DNA of 64,000 nt from Axinella damicornis (GCA_963931865.1 OZ007516.1:10087285-10151284); one strand, 5' to 3'. Positions 33,301 to 44,530 are shown, numbered from the stretch's first letter. The notes: generated from the letters alone by a model not told the origin. Program-made: numbers and translations.

Positions 33301-36300
33301 GCATATACACACATTGCTCACGTTTGTTGGTGCCTCCTTGTTAGTAGGGTTTACGGATGTTTGAGGTTCTCTGAGCTGGAGCTTCGGTTTGCTGGCCACG
33401 ACTTTCTGAGTTGTCTTGTGCTGGGTATAAACAAGCATGATGACTAGTATAAGGTTCAATACAACATGCAAATTGCATGTGCGAGCCTGTGGGGCCTCAC
33501 AGTACATGTGAATGCAATGTACATGTAGCTATAAAGTTTGTGTGGCTGTCTGTATTACCCTTTTTGTATCAGGAGCCTTCATTGCTTTGGAGGTGCTGGC
33601 AGTCACATCTTCATCTTCACTCTCATCACTGTCTTCCAAAAAATTTCGTTTCTTGGTTCTTGGCATCGGCTTTTCATCTGTGGTTACAATGACAGAAAGA
33701 AAAGCTGAATGCATTTGTAGTAACACCTATGTTCTGATAACGTCTTTTGGATGTACAGACCTCAGCCAATCTGCAATGACGCATTTACTGAAAAGGTGCA
33801 AGCATCCACTTACCACATACTTCAACCACCTTCGCTGTGTATGCAACCCCACGAAACCGCCAAATAACTTCCTCTCCTGACTTCAGGTCGTCTTCTGTTG
33901 CAAACTCGCATGTTTCCGTTGAAAGATCTTTTGAGCTGCACTGATACATTTTATTGTCCTCTAGGCAAATGATTCTACACCACTCTATGGAGAGAAGTGC
34001 AAGATATATTAGCTATGGTAGTATATGTGTACAAAATGGATACCGTATTTCCGTGATCAAACGCTGCACTCGATTAGTGGCCGCCCTCGAATAATAGCCG
34101 CACCTCCAGAAGGGCTGAACAAAATAAACGCTGCCCTTGTTTAGTAGCTGCGGCTAGTATTCGAATGGTCGGCGAACGATCGAAGCAATTTGTCCAGCCC
34201 TTGAGGACCGTGACTATTTCGCTGTGAGCGTGAAGAGCTGATTGTTGGTCATATTCCCCGAGAGCTGTCTAAGCAACCACATCAAACATCTATGACTGTA
34301 CACACACACTCCTGCATGTATATGTATAGCTTGTGTGTAGTAATTATAACATCAATGGGAAGTAGACTACAATAATCAACAGATAACATGCAGTCCAGGT
34401 TGTATACTTACTTTCCTTGCAAGGCTTGCTTGATGGATTTATCCCATTTTCCTGCATCTTAAGAGGCACTTTTCGCACCCTCTTCTCCTTATTCATGGTA
34501 GAACTCCTTGACCTAGCAGAGACTGGAAACTTCTTGAACTCGTCGAGACTGGAAATTCTTGAACTAGCAGAGACTGGAAACTTCTTGAGACTGGAAATTC
34601 TTGAACTAGCAGAGACTGGAAACTTCTTGAGACTGGAAATTCTTGAGCTAGCAGAGACTGGAAACTTCTTGAACTTGGACAGACTAGAACTTGAATATGT
34701 AGGAACAAACTGGAACTCAAACTTATAACTCTGAACTGCTTTTAGACTGCTAGCTAGGTGGGTGTTATCAAAATAGAAGTGTTATCAGTGGGAATGCACT
34801 TGAAAGAGTACAGGTAATGAGTTGGCATTGGTGTTTTCAGCAGGAATGCACTTCAAAGAATGAGATGGTACTGGTGTTTTCAACAGGAATTTACTTGGAG
34901 CAAGGTGATGATGATGTGCTATCAACGGGAATGCACTTGAAAGCTAATAGTAATTACAGGTGTTATCAATGGGAATGAACTTGAAAGCTGATGGGAATCT
35001 GCCATCAAACTGCATCCTCTTTGGTTTGTGTGTTGTGTAGACCATAATATCTATGAAGGAAAAGTGGCTCAAAAGATGGTAATATGGATAGGTACAAACT
35101 GTATCTTCGAGATCCTAACAAGCACCTTCCTAAGGCTACAGCCTGGAGACAGAAGAGAAAGCTGAAGGAAGCTCAGGAACAATTAGGTATGCAACACAGC
35201 GCTTTAATTGATGTTGTGGACTAGCTAGGTGCATTACATAATCATCTTGTGTGACTAACCTTCCATACAGATGATCCAGCTCCATCTTCACCTTTGACCA
35301 AAAGGAGGAGGAAACTTTACTGTCGTGATCCGAGTTGCCAAGTTCCTCGCCAGACTGCTTGGCATTTGCAGAATAAACTTAAAGCTGGGGATGATTTTCC
35401 CCCCAGCGGCACAAGAGACATTTATTTTCCCAGAGACTCCAAGAATGATAACTACCCCTCCCTTGACCGGGACGACCCCAGTGATCATAACAACTCATCC
35501 CCCAACCACCAGGACCCCAGTGATCATAATCCAGACCATGGCTGGTTACCCATCAACCAGGAACCCAGTTATCCATCCATTGTTCCAGAGGACAACGGGC
35601 GACACAGTGACCAGGACGACCGCAGTGATCCAGAGGACAACTGTTCCCCCAGCCACCAGGACCCCAGTGATCCAGAGGACAACGGGACCCCAGGCGACCA
35701 GGATGACCCCAGTGATCCAGAGGACAGTGATCCAGAGGACAATGGGACCCCCGGCGACCAGGACCCCAGTGATCCAGAGGACAGTGATCCAGTGAACAAT
35801 GAGGACCCTAGCGACCAGGGTGACCCAAGTGATCCAGAGGACAGTGACCCAGGGGACAACTGGCCCCCCGGCGACCAGGACCCCAGTGATCCAGAGGACA
35901 GTGATCCAGAGGACAGTGACCCAGGGGACAACTGGCCCTGTGGCGACCAGGACCCCAGTGATCCAGAGGGCAGTGATCCAGAGAACAATGGGCCCCCTAG
36001 CGACCAGGATGACCCCAATGATCCAGAGGACAGTGATCCAGAGGACAACTGGCCCCCCGGCGACCAGGACCCCAGTGATCCAGAGGACAGTGATCCAGTG
36101 AACAATGAGGACCCTAGCGACCAGGGTGACCCAAGTGATCCAGAGGACAGTGACCCAGGGGACAACTGGCCCCCCGGCGACCAGGACCCCAGTGATCCAG
36201 AGGACAGTGATCCAGTCAACAATGAGGCCCCTAGTTCAATGGGATGTATGGGTGCTCATACTGCCTAAACAAAGGGAAACATGTTTCAGGTGTACACGTG

Positions 36301-39300
36301 TACCATCCCAACGATGAACACCGACCAAGGAGATACATCCAGCAGCAGCAATGGGCTAAGGAGGCAGAGAGGACCGGTCAAACAGTCTATGGAGTCAAGG
36401 GAACTTCGATCCTCTCAAATTCAATGGATCTTGTGAAACAGTGCCCCATAGACTATATGCATGCAGTGCTCGAAGGGGTCGTAAAGAAGTTAATGCAAAA
36501 TTTTTGGTTCAATTCGAAACATCACTCTGCTAGGTTTTACCTCCTCAGGGAGGTGCACAAGATTGACCGCAAGCTCCAGAGAATCAGGCCCCCCCACGAC
36601 TTTCGGAGCACCCCCCGACCAATTGCTAAAACTCTCCACTTCTGGAAGGCTTCTGAGTACCACGCTTTTCTACTTGTATACGCCATCCCAGTACTGAAGG
36701 ATTTCCTTCCACCAGATTACATCTACCATCTAGCTCTCCTGGTAAGTGCAGTGCATATACTGCTGAAGACAGAGATATCATCCCAGGAAGTGGAAGAGGC
36801 TGAGCGAATGCTGCGGAAGTTTTACCTTCTGGCCCCAAAGCTCTACCCACTGCAGCTGTGTTCTGCTGTCACTCATAGCCTAATCCACATACCCCAATCT
36901 GTTCGCCTATGTGGGCCACTCTGGGGGTATTCCATGTTTGGCTATGAGAACATGAATGGCCTTCTCAAGAAGTTCTGCCACGGAACGAGAAATGTCCTTG
37001 ATCAGCTGGTATTTTCGTATCAGGTGCAGAAGGCACTTCCATCCATTGGGAAGAAGCTAGAGGAATTGGAATCGCCAACAGTAGCGAGATACCTAAGAGA
37101 CCAAATGAAGTCGGAAAAACCAACCCCAATAGCCAAGGAAACATATCTAGTTGGCAAGCTGAAACACGAGAGAGTTGACCATGAAGTTCGAATGGCTCTA
37201 GGTGAAGCTGGAGCCAACCTCAGAACTGATGTCCTACCAGTGTTTGGGCGCATCAAGAAGAGTGGTGTGGTGTACCATTCCTACCTTCACTCAAAGGGCC
37301 AAGGGTTACGCAACAGCTCCATCTGCATGTTTGCAGACCTGTCTACAGATGAAACATGCTTTGGTCACATCAAACTGTTTTGCGTCGTGAAGAACATTCA
37401 AGTCACGATAGTTGAACAATTCGAAGTTACAGGTGGGTCTCCATTGGATGAACTAAGATGCCCCCAGCTATCAGAACTCAGGAATAGTAACAAAGTTTTG
37501 AAGAATATCATTTACGAAGTGAAGAAGCTGTCTATTTCTAGCAAGATTGTAGCTATTCCTACTAGTAGCATACTATCAAAGTGTGTCCATATTCCTGTGA
37601 AGTACTCTCCAGTTGACTACATTGTAGTTCAGCCGAACCTATTTGAACATAGTTGATTGTTTGTCAAGTGTTTTTGTACGTGAATGTATATTGATGTAAT
37701 CTTACCTCCCAATCTTTCATGCAATAACCCCATGGTAAGTGGGAATGATTGTTATGATACTTGTGACTTTTCCAATTCAGTTTTCACAGTATTCTTGTAC
37801 CATCATGAATAACATCCTGAGATTCTTTTATCACACCCCAAGGTCAGCCGAGATGATCTTATACCAAGAGGAATAAGATCTTGAGATGATATCTTAGATA
37901 GCGTTCTTATACCTTACAGCCTCTCAAGATCAGACCAAGATCTTATACCAAGATGAATAAGATCTTGGGATAATCTTGATCATATCTTAGATGGCATTCT
38001 TGCCTTACAGCCTAAGATCATCTCAAGATCAGACCAAGATCTTATACCAAGATGAATAAGATCTTGAGATAATCTTGATCATATCTTAGATGGCATTCTT
38101 ACCTTACAGCCTAAGATGATCTTAAGATCAGACCAAGATCTTGAGATGATCTTATACCAAGATGAATAAGATCTTGAGATAATCTTGATCTGATCTTAGA
38201 TGGCATTCTTACCTTACAGTGTAAGATCATGTCAAGATCAGACCAAGATCTTGAGATGATCTTATACCAAGATGAATAAGATCTTGAGATAATCTTAATC
38301 AGATCTTAGATAGCATTCTTACCTTCAGCTTAACTCTTTACCAACCAATGACTGCAAAAGCCGTCATGAGCTCCCATAAGCCATAAGAATTTATATGGGG
38401 AATTTAATACTAGGCGTTATACTTTAATACAGGATTTTGCTTTCTTATGCTGTTTCTTATGGTTGGTAAAGAGTTAAGATCATCTTAAGATCAGACCAAG
38501 ATCTTGAGATGATCTTACCAAGATCTTGATCAGGTCTTAACGTTTGTGTCTTGCAAGACTAGCCCAAGATCTTGCTAGGATCTTGACAAGATCTTGTCAA
38601 GGACGGGATCTTTCTTACACGCAAATCTTATGTGACTTAAGATCTTGCTTTCTCATGTAAGATCTTGTGACGTCTTATATGATCTGACATGATCTTAGTA
38701 AGATTTTCTTGCTGGGTCGACCCCACACAAAGTTGAGCTGTTTTGTTTGGGCCGTGGTTTAAAGCCTAGCTGTCTTCCAGCAACCTCTATTGCAGCAATA
38801 ATCTCATTCTGTTCGTAACCATCCATTATTGGGGTAAGTCTGAGCGAGCCCCGCATAGATGAGTTTGCTGTGAATTTGCGCTGTGACAGTGTTTAAGTTT
38901 GTATCGTCATGCTGTAAATCACTTCCTGCTCTTATTTGCTGTCATGCAGCTTTTCCACTTTGCGGTATAGAGCAGCTGCATTAAATTCACAAAATCACAA
39001 TCCCGAAGAGAGCTGCTCTCTATATAGAAATTGTATAACCAATTGGGTAAGTCATCTCTGTATAACAGCAAACTTGTTGCGTCCCGACTCCCAAGGATGG
39101 CCTCTATGCACAGCTTCCACTGCCAGCATAATACACAGTACCAACACCGTAGAATAGTGGCGAGCATAGTATATATATATATCCCTATGCTGCACCGAAG
39201 GCACATATGTGAAGTACCTCAGTTGATCACAGAACCAGCACATTTGTCCCGAGTACTCTGCCTATTGGCTACATGTGTACCTAATCTCATTCCCAGACCC

Positions 39301-41554
39301 CAAATGAATGATTGGAAAGTGACCTGGTAGTACTTCCGTCTTAAATCCGTCACTGCTATACACATGAAACGCTTGCTACAGTAGGACATACCTAATTTCA
39401 AATGATCGTATCAACAGACTATTGCATGGAGCTGGGGAGCATTTTTTCAAATCCGGACGGTGGGGGGTTGTCCCAGACACCCTGCTGATTCCTTCGTACT
39501 GTGTGCAGAAATTTACAGAATGCCCGGACAACCCCGCCTCCACCCCCTGCACTTAGTCGATGGCTAAGTTTTTAAAACATTGGACTGCTAATTGAAAGGT
39601 TGCTGGCTCAAGTCGCAGCATTCCCATAGCAGATTTCTTTCAGAGTCTACCCTGAAAAATGAGTAGGTGTGTTCTTTCAGGTGTTTTCATCTGAATTAGT
39701 TCACACCGCATTCTTCGGAGGGGATATGAAGCCGTCGGCCTCGGGGTAATGTTTGGTATTAGCAATTCGGTTGCTATGTCCGGTTACCTCGTTAGCCACT
39801 ATAATGGAGGATTCTCATAATGTAGAGAAAACAAAAATGGTAGGGGATACCTGACACTAGTTTCATAGAAAAGGAAAGCAGTTTCAGAGCATGTTTCAGG
39901 CCAACTTCCAGCCTAGTCTGACATTTTGCCAGGCATGTGCTAGCCTTGTTCCCAGGCCAAAACGGTCGGGAACGAGGCTAGGCATATGCAGAAAATTACA
40001 TTTCTCCCTTGAATTGAACTCTGGTTAATACAGTCACCACTTTAGTGCGCCCAATGAGTGTTGGCCTGGGGATAGAGGTTCCACTATGTTATGCTAATTT
40101 CTTCTGTTCATGCAGCACGTGGAATCAGGAGAAGGCACATCTGGAGCTCTTCAGCACCCTTGTGAAGGAGAGGAGAGTGAGACCAACCGTTCTGTTGCCT
40201 CTGTGGGACATTGCTGGATTTGTACTTGGTAATGCTTGTGTCTAGAGTGAATTACCGATTTATCGGACACCATTGATTACCGGACTTCCGACCAGATTCA
40301 AAGTGAAAGTTAACCACCATAGAGTGGCTTAGTTGCATAGACTGAGACAGCTCGTATGCAGTAGTCTGGCATGATGGTGAAAATTGTCCGTTTATTGAAT
40401 GTCTGGAAAGGACAGATTTGGTTCAGTCTATCGGCGATCAAAGCTTGAGAAAGTAGAAGAACCATGTATGCTATGTTGGATGTCCCAGTCCCAAGGATCA
40501 TCCTGCTTTTCATGTACTGTAGCAGATGCGTAGGTGTCTGAAGCTAGAGGCCAAGTGCCGACGAGCGAAGCCAACCTATTTGAAGCCATTGCACCAAAAC
40601 TATGAGGTCTACGAAAAGGCAGTTTGCATTGTGTTAAAGCCCATGGATAGTAGGCTCTCTCAAATGCATCCTGTTGGTGTACTGGTTGGCAGTGTTCTCG
40701 CTAGGCCTCTACCAAAGGGCACTGTGCCCTTTTACCCCAGCTTTTTGTCGCGCCTGGGAACGAGGCTATGCCCTTTGTGGTCTGGTCTAAAAGCACAATG
40801 TGCCCTTGGCCACCCTCTGCACATTGATTACTTTTTTTGCACCCAACCACTTGAATCACATGGCTTCACAAGGTTACTGACCAGCATGAATCTCATTATG
40901 TGCCCTTCTTAAACAAATTTCTGACGAGAACACTGCTGGTTGGTGAAATCAGGAGCCCATAACGGGAAGGAGCGTCCAACTCGCGTAACCATCATGCTTA
41001 GAGTAGCGCACTCACACTCCTTATACGGATGCGTTTGCGGTCTGTGTACGTGTACGGCTGCGCTTGATGTCTCGTAAGTAGGTGGGCAGGTGTTGTGCAA
41101 GCTAGCGTGGATGATTGCTGCAGTTAGTTTTTCACAGTCTGCGAGCCCTCACAGGCTTCTTAACAAAGTAGGTGCGTGTTGTAGCCCTTCCGTATAAGGC
41201 ATTTTTGTGCTACTGCTAATCCAAGAAAGATGGAACCCTAACAAGTACGGTAGTTTGATGCTCCTTTGCGCCGCTTTGCAGCGCTCATAAGCTCCTGGTG
41301 AAAACCTTGCAGTAGTATTGCCTTGGAAATAAAGTGTCTGAAAATCGATTGTTTACTCTATGTATTGATATTTGATGGAGACTAGTGACTTAGTAGGTAG
41401 TCTTCTTCCATGCCACCTACCTGCAAGGGCTGGTACTGCCCTGCTGGGGAAGGAGGCGGCCATGGCTTGTACTGTCGCAGTGGAGGAGGTGATTGGAGAT
41501 CACTATAACAGGTGTGTAACAAGTACAAAGATATCATACGTGATTTTTAGCTGT

Positions 41555-41590
<36 letters not shown>

Positions 41591-44251
41591 GCTCGACGGC
41601 AAGGTATGGTCGTGCAAGCAGGGCCGTTCCTAGGGAGGTCTGGGGGCAGACGAATGGCAGACAAAAATGCACAGTGTGACTGAAATTCTGATCTATCCAA
41701 CTCTAATAATATGAAATCCGCGACACTGCGTGAGTGAGCCTTATACCATTTTGTGAAATGGACCTGCTGATTGTACTGTCATCATCTGTCTATGTACAGC
41801 CAGTGCTACAAGAACAGTAACTGTTATAGAGGGTGGCTGGGCTGGGTGATTAGTGTTGATCACTTCAGTTTGTTGATTATTTGCAGCCAGTTGAGGGAAC
41901 TTTTGGCTACGAAACATGGAGATGTTGTTGGAGGTGAGGTTTACATGGAACTGTACAGTAGATGATTGAGGAGGAATTAAAGTTGCTTCCTTGGTGCTTT
42001 AGTCTATTATGGCAAATACCGGGGAGTTGTTGATTTAGCTTTGATAAAGCTAGACCAGAGTGGGCTAAATCTAGCCTCGTTCCCAGTCCCACGCCCAGCT
42101 TTTCGTCGCTTGCAGTACAGTAAAGCGGGGAGGGCCTGGTACATCTTCTCACGTGAGTGACGTCAAGGGTAGAAAGGGGTAGGAAGTTTAACGTGGGCGT
42201 AGTGTGTCTCAGAACAGCAAGAAGAACGAAGGTACCAGGTAACACACCATACGTATCCTGCTAGCGGGGGGCGACTGTCATACTCACCGAGCGTTGAACG
42301 TGTAGATGGCTGAATAACACGCCAAACGTAGCGTCTTCGTTCTGAAGATTTTGCCATTTTTCGATTACGTCATGCTCACGTGAGAAGATGTACCAGGCCC
42401 TCCCCGCTTTACCGTACTGCAAGCGACGAAAAGCTGGGCATGGGACTGGGAACGAGGCTAGGCTAAATCAACATGCAGTCTCCGGTGGTATTTTCCATAA
42501 CAGGACATAGTCTAATTGGTGAGGGTTGCTCGCAGGGTCACTCACGTACAAGGTGGGTTCTACCCCTGTGGATAGTTGGGAGTATACATCCCAGCTGCTC
42601 CCTAGCAAATGAGGGATGATTAATACTGGATGGGATTTACGTATGTGAAGGGTGTGCCACTTTCTGCAGCTATACTGTACCCACACAAAGCACCTCCTTT
42701 CCATAGTCTTACTTCTATAAACAACAGCTGTTATACATGTATGTATGTAACGATTAGCCTCGTTCGCAGTCCCACTCCACTTTCTTGACCACCTACATGA
42801 CCGTTGAACGAGCTGTATTTATGGCTCACACGGTTCAATGGGCATGTAGTCGTGTTGTTTTTGTGCTGCTAACAGTTACCTTGTGCGTGGGCATGTTGCC
42901 GTAATTGCTGGAATGTTGTCCACATACATCATGAGTCAACCTAGCCTCGTTCCCAGGCCCGAGATGGCGAGGAGAAAAGGGCCTGGTTTCCACTGTTTGC
43001 GCATGTGCTAACTAGCGGTGGAATTCCACCGGCACCGTGGACGTTCGATTATGTTTGTACACTTGTGACGTCGAAGTGAATAACGTGATCTGTACAGCTA
43101 ATTAGCTAGCAAGTACTTAGTAGTAGTGGCGTGTGTTACAACAGTTCTCAATCGTGCTCTCCAATGTCCTCAGGCGGCAAGGCGCTCCTGAATTGAGCTA
43201 GAACAGCAACCTGCGTTTAAATGATGGGATGTTTTTGTGTGGCTATCGTCACACCGACCGGGTGGAGTCAGTATGCTACCAGACCGTTTGTTTGGAATAA
43301 AGAATGTCCGGTAAGTCTGTTGCTGGTGGCAGTGCAATTGTGGTTGTGTCGTCCCTTATCTCGCGGATCGAGGACCAGTGTAGCAAAATAGGTAGCGTCA
43401 CACCCTCGACCATGTGACTATGAAGATGTCATTTGCACCCTCCCCCTTATGAATACGTGTTACGGTTACAGATAATTAAGCGCATGCGCAAACAGTGGAA
43501 ACCAGGCCCTTTTCTCCTCGCCGTCTCGGGCCTGGGAACGAGGCTAGAGTCAACCTTGCACAGTTCAAAGGTCACATCATACGGTCAACAAAGCAGAGCG
43601 GGAGATGGACAGTGAATGATGCTTGGACTGCATGGCTGCAGTCAGTGCCTATATACCGCTATGCACTATAGTACAACTCCTCTATGTGTCTCATGTTACA
43701 GGGGATCAGCAAGTGTCGTGATGAGGAACTGGAGCATAGGGATATTGGACTGAGGCACAATGCAGAGCTGGTATGATGTAGGATCATTCACGCGAGAACA
43801 TTCGTGAGGGAATGTTTATGAAGGAACGTTCACAAGGGGCGACCTTCAGGGCCACTGTATTTTGGGATCTCTCTAATCACTGGACTGGAGTGTGGACTGC
43901 AGCGGTGGAATGGAATGACCACATGGAATTTTATCTACAGCAGAAGGCACCATTCTACATTGTTCTGGGCTAACCTCTAGCTTCTTTTGTCTCTTTCCAC
44001 TCTGTCAGATCTCAGAAGGTCTCCTACATACAGAATGTGTATGTTGATTATGCATGTGACCTTTGACCCATAAGACTGCAAGATTCCATAGCCCATTCCA
44101 TTTTCCATTCCACTGTTCCAGTCCAGCAATTAGAGACACCCATAATTATTTTAGCCTTCCCTTCCACTTCCAGGCACCTGCATATGAAGGATTGTCTCAG
44201 GTGATCAAGACTGGATGCAGAACAGCCATCTGGTTGTCAGAACGAATCTAG
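30341..44251 (+). CDS. COQ7: COQ7, 5-demethoxyubiquinone hydroxylase (possibly damaged)
   Basis: Mitochondrial di-iron enzyme that hydroxylates demethoxyubiquinone in ubiquinone synthesis. Exons: 30341-30613, 40116-40228, 41428-41511, 41887-41933, 43702-43770, 44174-44251 (about 220 residues, close to the family's ~217). The first ~60 residues are Arg/Ser-rich without acidic residues, a plausible mitochondrial presequence. Core: [80 protein letters not shown] and [20 protein letters not shown]. All six iron-ligand positions (E; ExxH; E; ExxH) are seen. Oddities: the usual HAGE is HARE; exon 2 needs two more bases to stay in frame after exon 1; the exon-3 acceptor reads CAAG with the frame one base short; exon 5 has one G too many. 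Either the copy is decaying or the assembly has small indels. Intron 1 (9.5 kb) carries a transposon. Confidence 0.93.
30970..31600. repeat. left subterminal repeats of the transposon
   Basis: TACATAAGATCT repeats, then about eight nearly identical copies of a 32-bp unit GCATGATCATGTAAGATCAT plus GCTGTATTTCTT (31105-31370), then variant units with AAGATCACTTGGTATTTCTT. Each unit holds palindromic GATC cores, as expected of transposase binding sites. Confidence 0.9.
31699..34496 (-). CDS. BEN-domain protein inside the transposon
   Basis: Exons read on the minus strand: 34412-34496 ([18 protein letters not shown]..), 33814-33984, 33559-33677, 33322-33420, then unresolved, 32567-32650, 32253-32423, 32002-32170 and 31699-31838 (stop TAA). 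The listed exons have GT-AG borders; phases agree within 34496-33322 and within 32650-31699. The C-terminus is a BEN domain: [34 protein letters not shown], then [15 protein letters not shown] and [20 protein letters not shown] domains bind DNA and recruit chromatin factors. Exon 2 ([19 protein letters not shown]..) may be a small binding domain; exon 3 is acidic ([11 protein letters not shown]). It could be a transposon accessory DNA-binding protein or a captured host gene. Confidence 0.82.
34042..34290 (+). mobile_element. MITE family 2 fragment, in BEN gene intron 1
   Basis: ATACCGTATTTCCGTGATCA start and the same interior as 18408-18660, including CCGAGAGCTGTCTAAG. The right end is missing. 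Confidence 0.75.
34500..34730 (-). repeat. ~40-bp tandem repeat upstream of the BEN gene
   Basis: Four to five units of CTAGCAGAGACTGGAAACTT..GAGACTGGAAATTCTTGAA, just upstream of the BEN start codon. They could be promoter-proximal binding sites. Confidence 0.7.
35084..36268 (+). CDS. acidic-repeat protein of the transposon
   Basis: Exon 35084-35186 ([20 protein letters not shown]..) joins in phase to 35271-36268. The first ~70 residues are basic ([20 protein letters not shown]) with a CxxxxxC pair. About 230 residues of Asp/Pro/Ser-rich repeats follow ([23 protein letters not shown]), coded by a minisatellite with units near 57 bp. A block is duplicated at an offset of 306 bp (35799 and 36105). 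It ends in TAA just past the point where the transposase frame begins, so the two may be one broken protein, or joined by splicing. Confidence 0.55.
36232..37656 (+). CDS. CMC/EnSpm-like transposase, C-terminal part
   Basis: The frame opens after a TAG, with [19 protein letters not shown] (zinc-binding YGCxxC), and has its first ATG at 36241-36244. Hallmarks follow: [20 protein letters not shown] (D and H of the CPxDxMHxxxLG motif), [40 protein letters not shown] and [20 protein letters not shown]. These fit the C-terminal half of CMC/EnSpm (Tnp2-like) transposases. The expected N-terminal catalytic region before FNGxYGC is missing; the acidic repeat lies there instead. Probably a defective transposase. 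It ends at TGA/TAG near 37656. Confidence 0.75.
37820..38700. repeat. right subterminal repeats of the transposon
   Basis: Repeats of about 85-110 bp built on CAAGATCTTGAGATGATCTT and CCAAGATGAATAAGATCTTG, with GGCATTCTTACCTTACAGCC between. Mirrors the AAGATC motif of the left end. A short unrelated insert lies at about 38330-38475. Confidence 0.9.
38717..39540. other. COQ7 intron sequence; no gene seen
   Basis: Flank of the transposon. No supported exon; short ORFs only. Confidence 0.4.
39555..39800 (+). mobile_element. tRNA-derived SINE, copy 2
   Basis: Diverged relative of 311-720. A-box-like TGGCTAAG at 39561, B-box-like GGCTCAAGTCGC near 39604, then AAAATGAGTAGGTGTGTTCT, GTTCACACCGCATTCTTCGG and AAGCCGTCGG. 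It lies in COQ7 intron 1. Confidence 0.8.
39941..39980. mobile_element. 40-bp remnant/minimal TAGCCTC fold-back
   Basis: TAGCCTTGTTCCCAGGCC and CGGGAACGAGGCTA with almost no interior, flanked by GGCATGTGC and GGCATATGC (8 of 9 bases identical). Confidence 0.75.
40240..41360. other. COQ7 intron 2 sequence; no gene seen
   Basis: A single TAGCCTC-family right end (GCCTGGGAACGAGGCTA) lies near 40755-40770. No other structure is supported. Confidence 0.4.
41550..41590 (+). repeat. poly-G run of about 38 bases
   Basis: A homopolymer in COQ7 intron 3; its length is likely unreliable in any assembly. Confidence 0.9.
42072..42460. mobile_element. fold-back MITE (TAGCCTC family), 389 bp
   Basis: Ends TAGCCTCGTTCCCAGTCCC and GGGACTGGGAACGAGGCTA. 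Arms of about 95 nt are nearly perfectly complementary (through GGGCCTGGTACATCTTCTCA). Flanked by GGCTAAATC on both sides (42063-42071, 42461-42469). Confidence 0.93.
42942..43546. mobile_element. fold-back MITE (TAGCCTC family), 605 bp
   Basis: Ends TAGCCTCGTTCCCAGGCCC and its complement; arms about 70 nt (through TTTCCACTGTTTGCGCATG). Flanked by GAGTCAACC (42933-42941, 43547-43555). The interior has no transposase. Confidence 0.93.
43868..44152. mobile_element. fold-back element near COQ7 last exon
   Basis: Ends GGGATCTCTCTAATCACTGG and (inverted) GGGTGTCTCTAATTGCTGG, both followed by ACTGGA and a GGAATGGAATG block. They resemble the TIR of the 934-bp element at 25207 (GGGCGTCTTTATTCACTGG). 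No clean 9-bp duplication. Confidence 0.6.
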
Positions 44252-44359
44252 ATCTAGCCATGATGATTGACTTAATATCAGCTGATGAGTTCATCACAAT
44301 CTAAGTTTACCAACCCGCAGAATGTTTACTGAGCGATAGAATCAGTAATGTCAGTGGGT

Positions 44360-44530
44360 TGGTAAGCTGGCATGCGTGTGTCTGTGTGTGTGTGTGTAAT
44401 GGATCGAAGTGGGATGTTCGTGGGGCGGGACTATAGACTAGTGACGCGCGACCTTCGTAACCTTGCGATCAAAGAGAACGTTGGGATAGTGCTGTAATCT
44501 TCCAGGTTTGCATAATAAGGTTTTTCATGC
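44360..44530 (+). repeat. dispersed block shared with 61460-61620
   Basis: TGTGTGTCTGTGTGTG, then GTGGAATGTTCGTGGGGC-like, GACTAGTGACACG-like and AATCTTCCAG, found in both places. Confidence 0.55.

Larger units (their letters stand above)
30963..38716. mobile_element. 7.75-kb CMC/EnSpm-like DNA transposon with BEN gene, in COQ7 intron 1
   Basis: Perfect 18-bp inverted ends CCCAGCAAGAAAATCTTA at both limits, each flanked by TC (a possible 2-bp duplication). Both ends carry dense AAGATC/GATCTT repeats. Plus strand: a transposase-like protein (36232-37656) preceded by an acidic-repeat ORF. Minus strand: a spliced BEN-domain gene (31699-34496). A family-2 MITE is nested at 34042-34290. The whole lies in intron 1 of COQ7. 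Superfamily is inferred from the transposase and subterminal repeat design. Confidence 0.85.

Noticed and set aside
35569..36222. 217-codon minus-strand Gly/Ser-rich ORF
   Set aside because: Antisense shadow of the acidic repeat.
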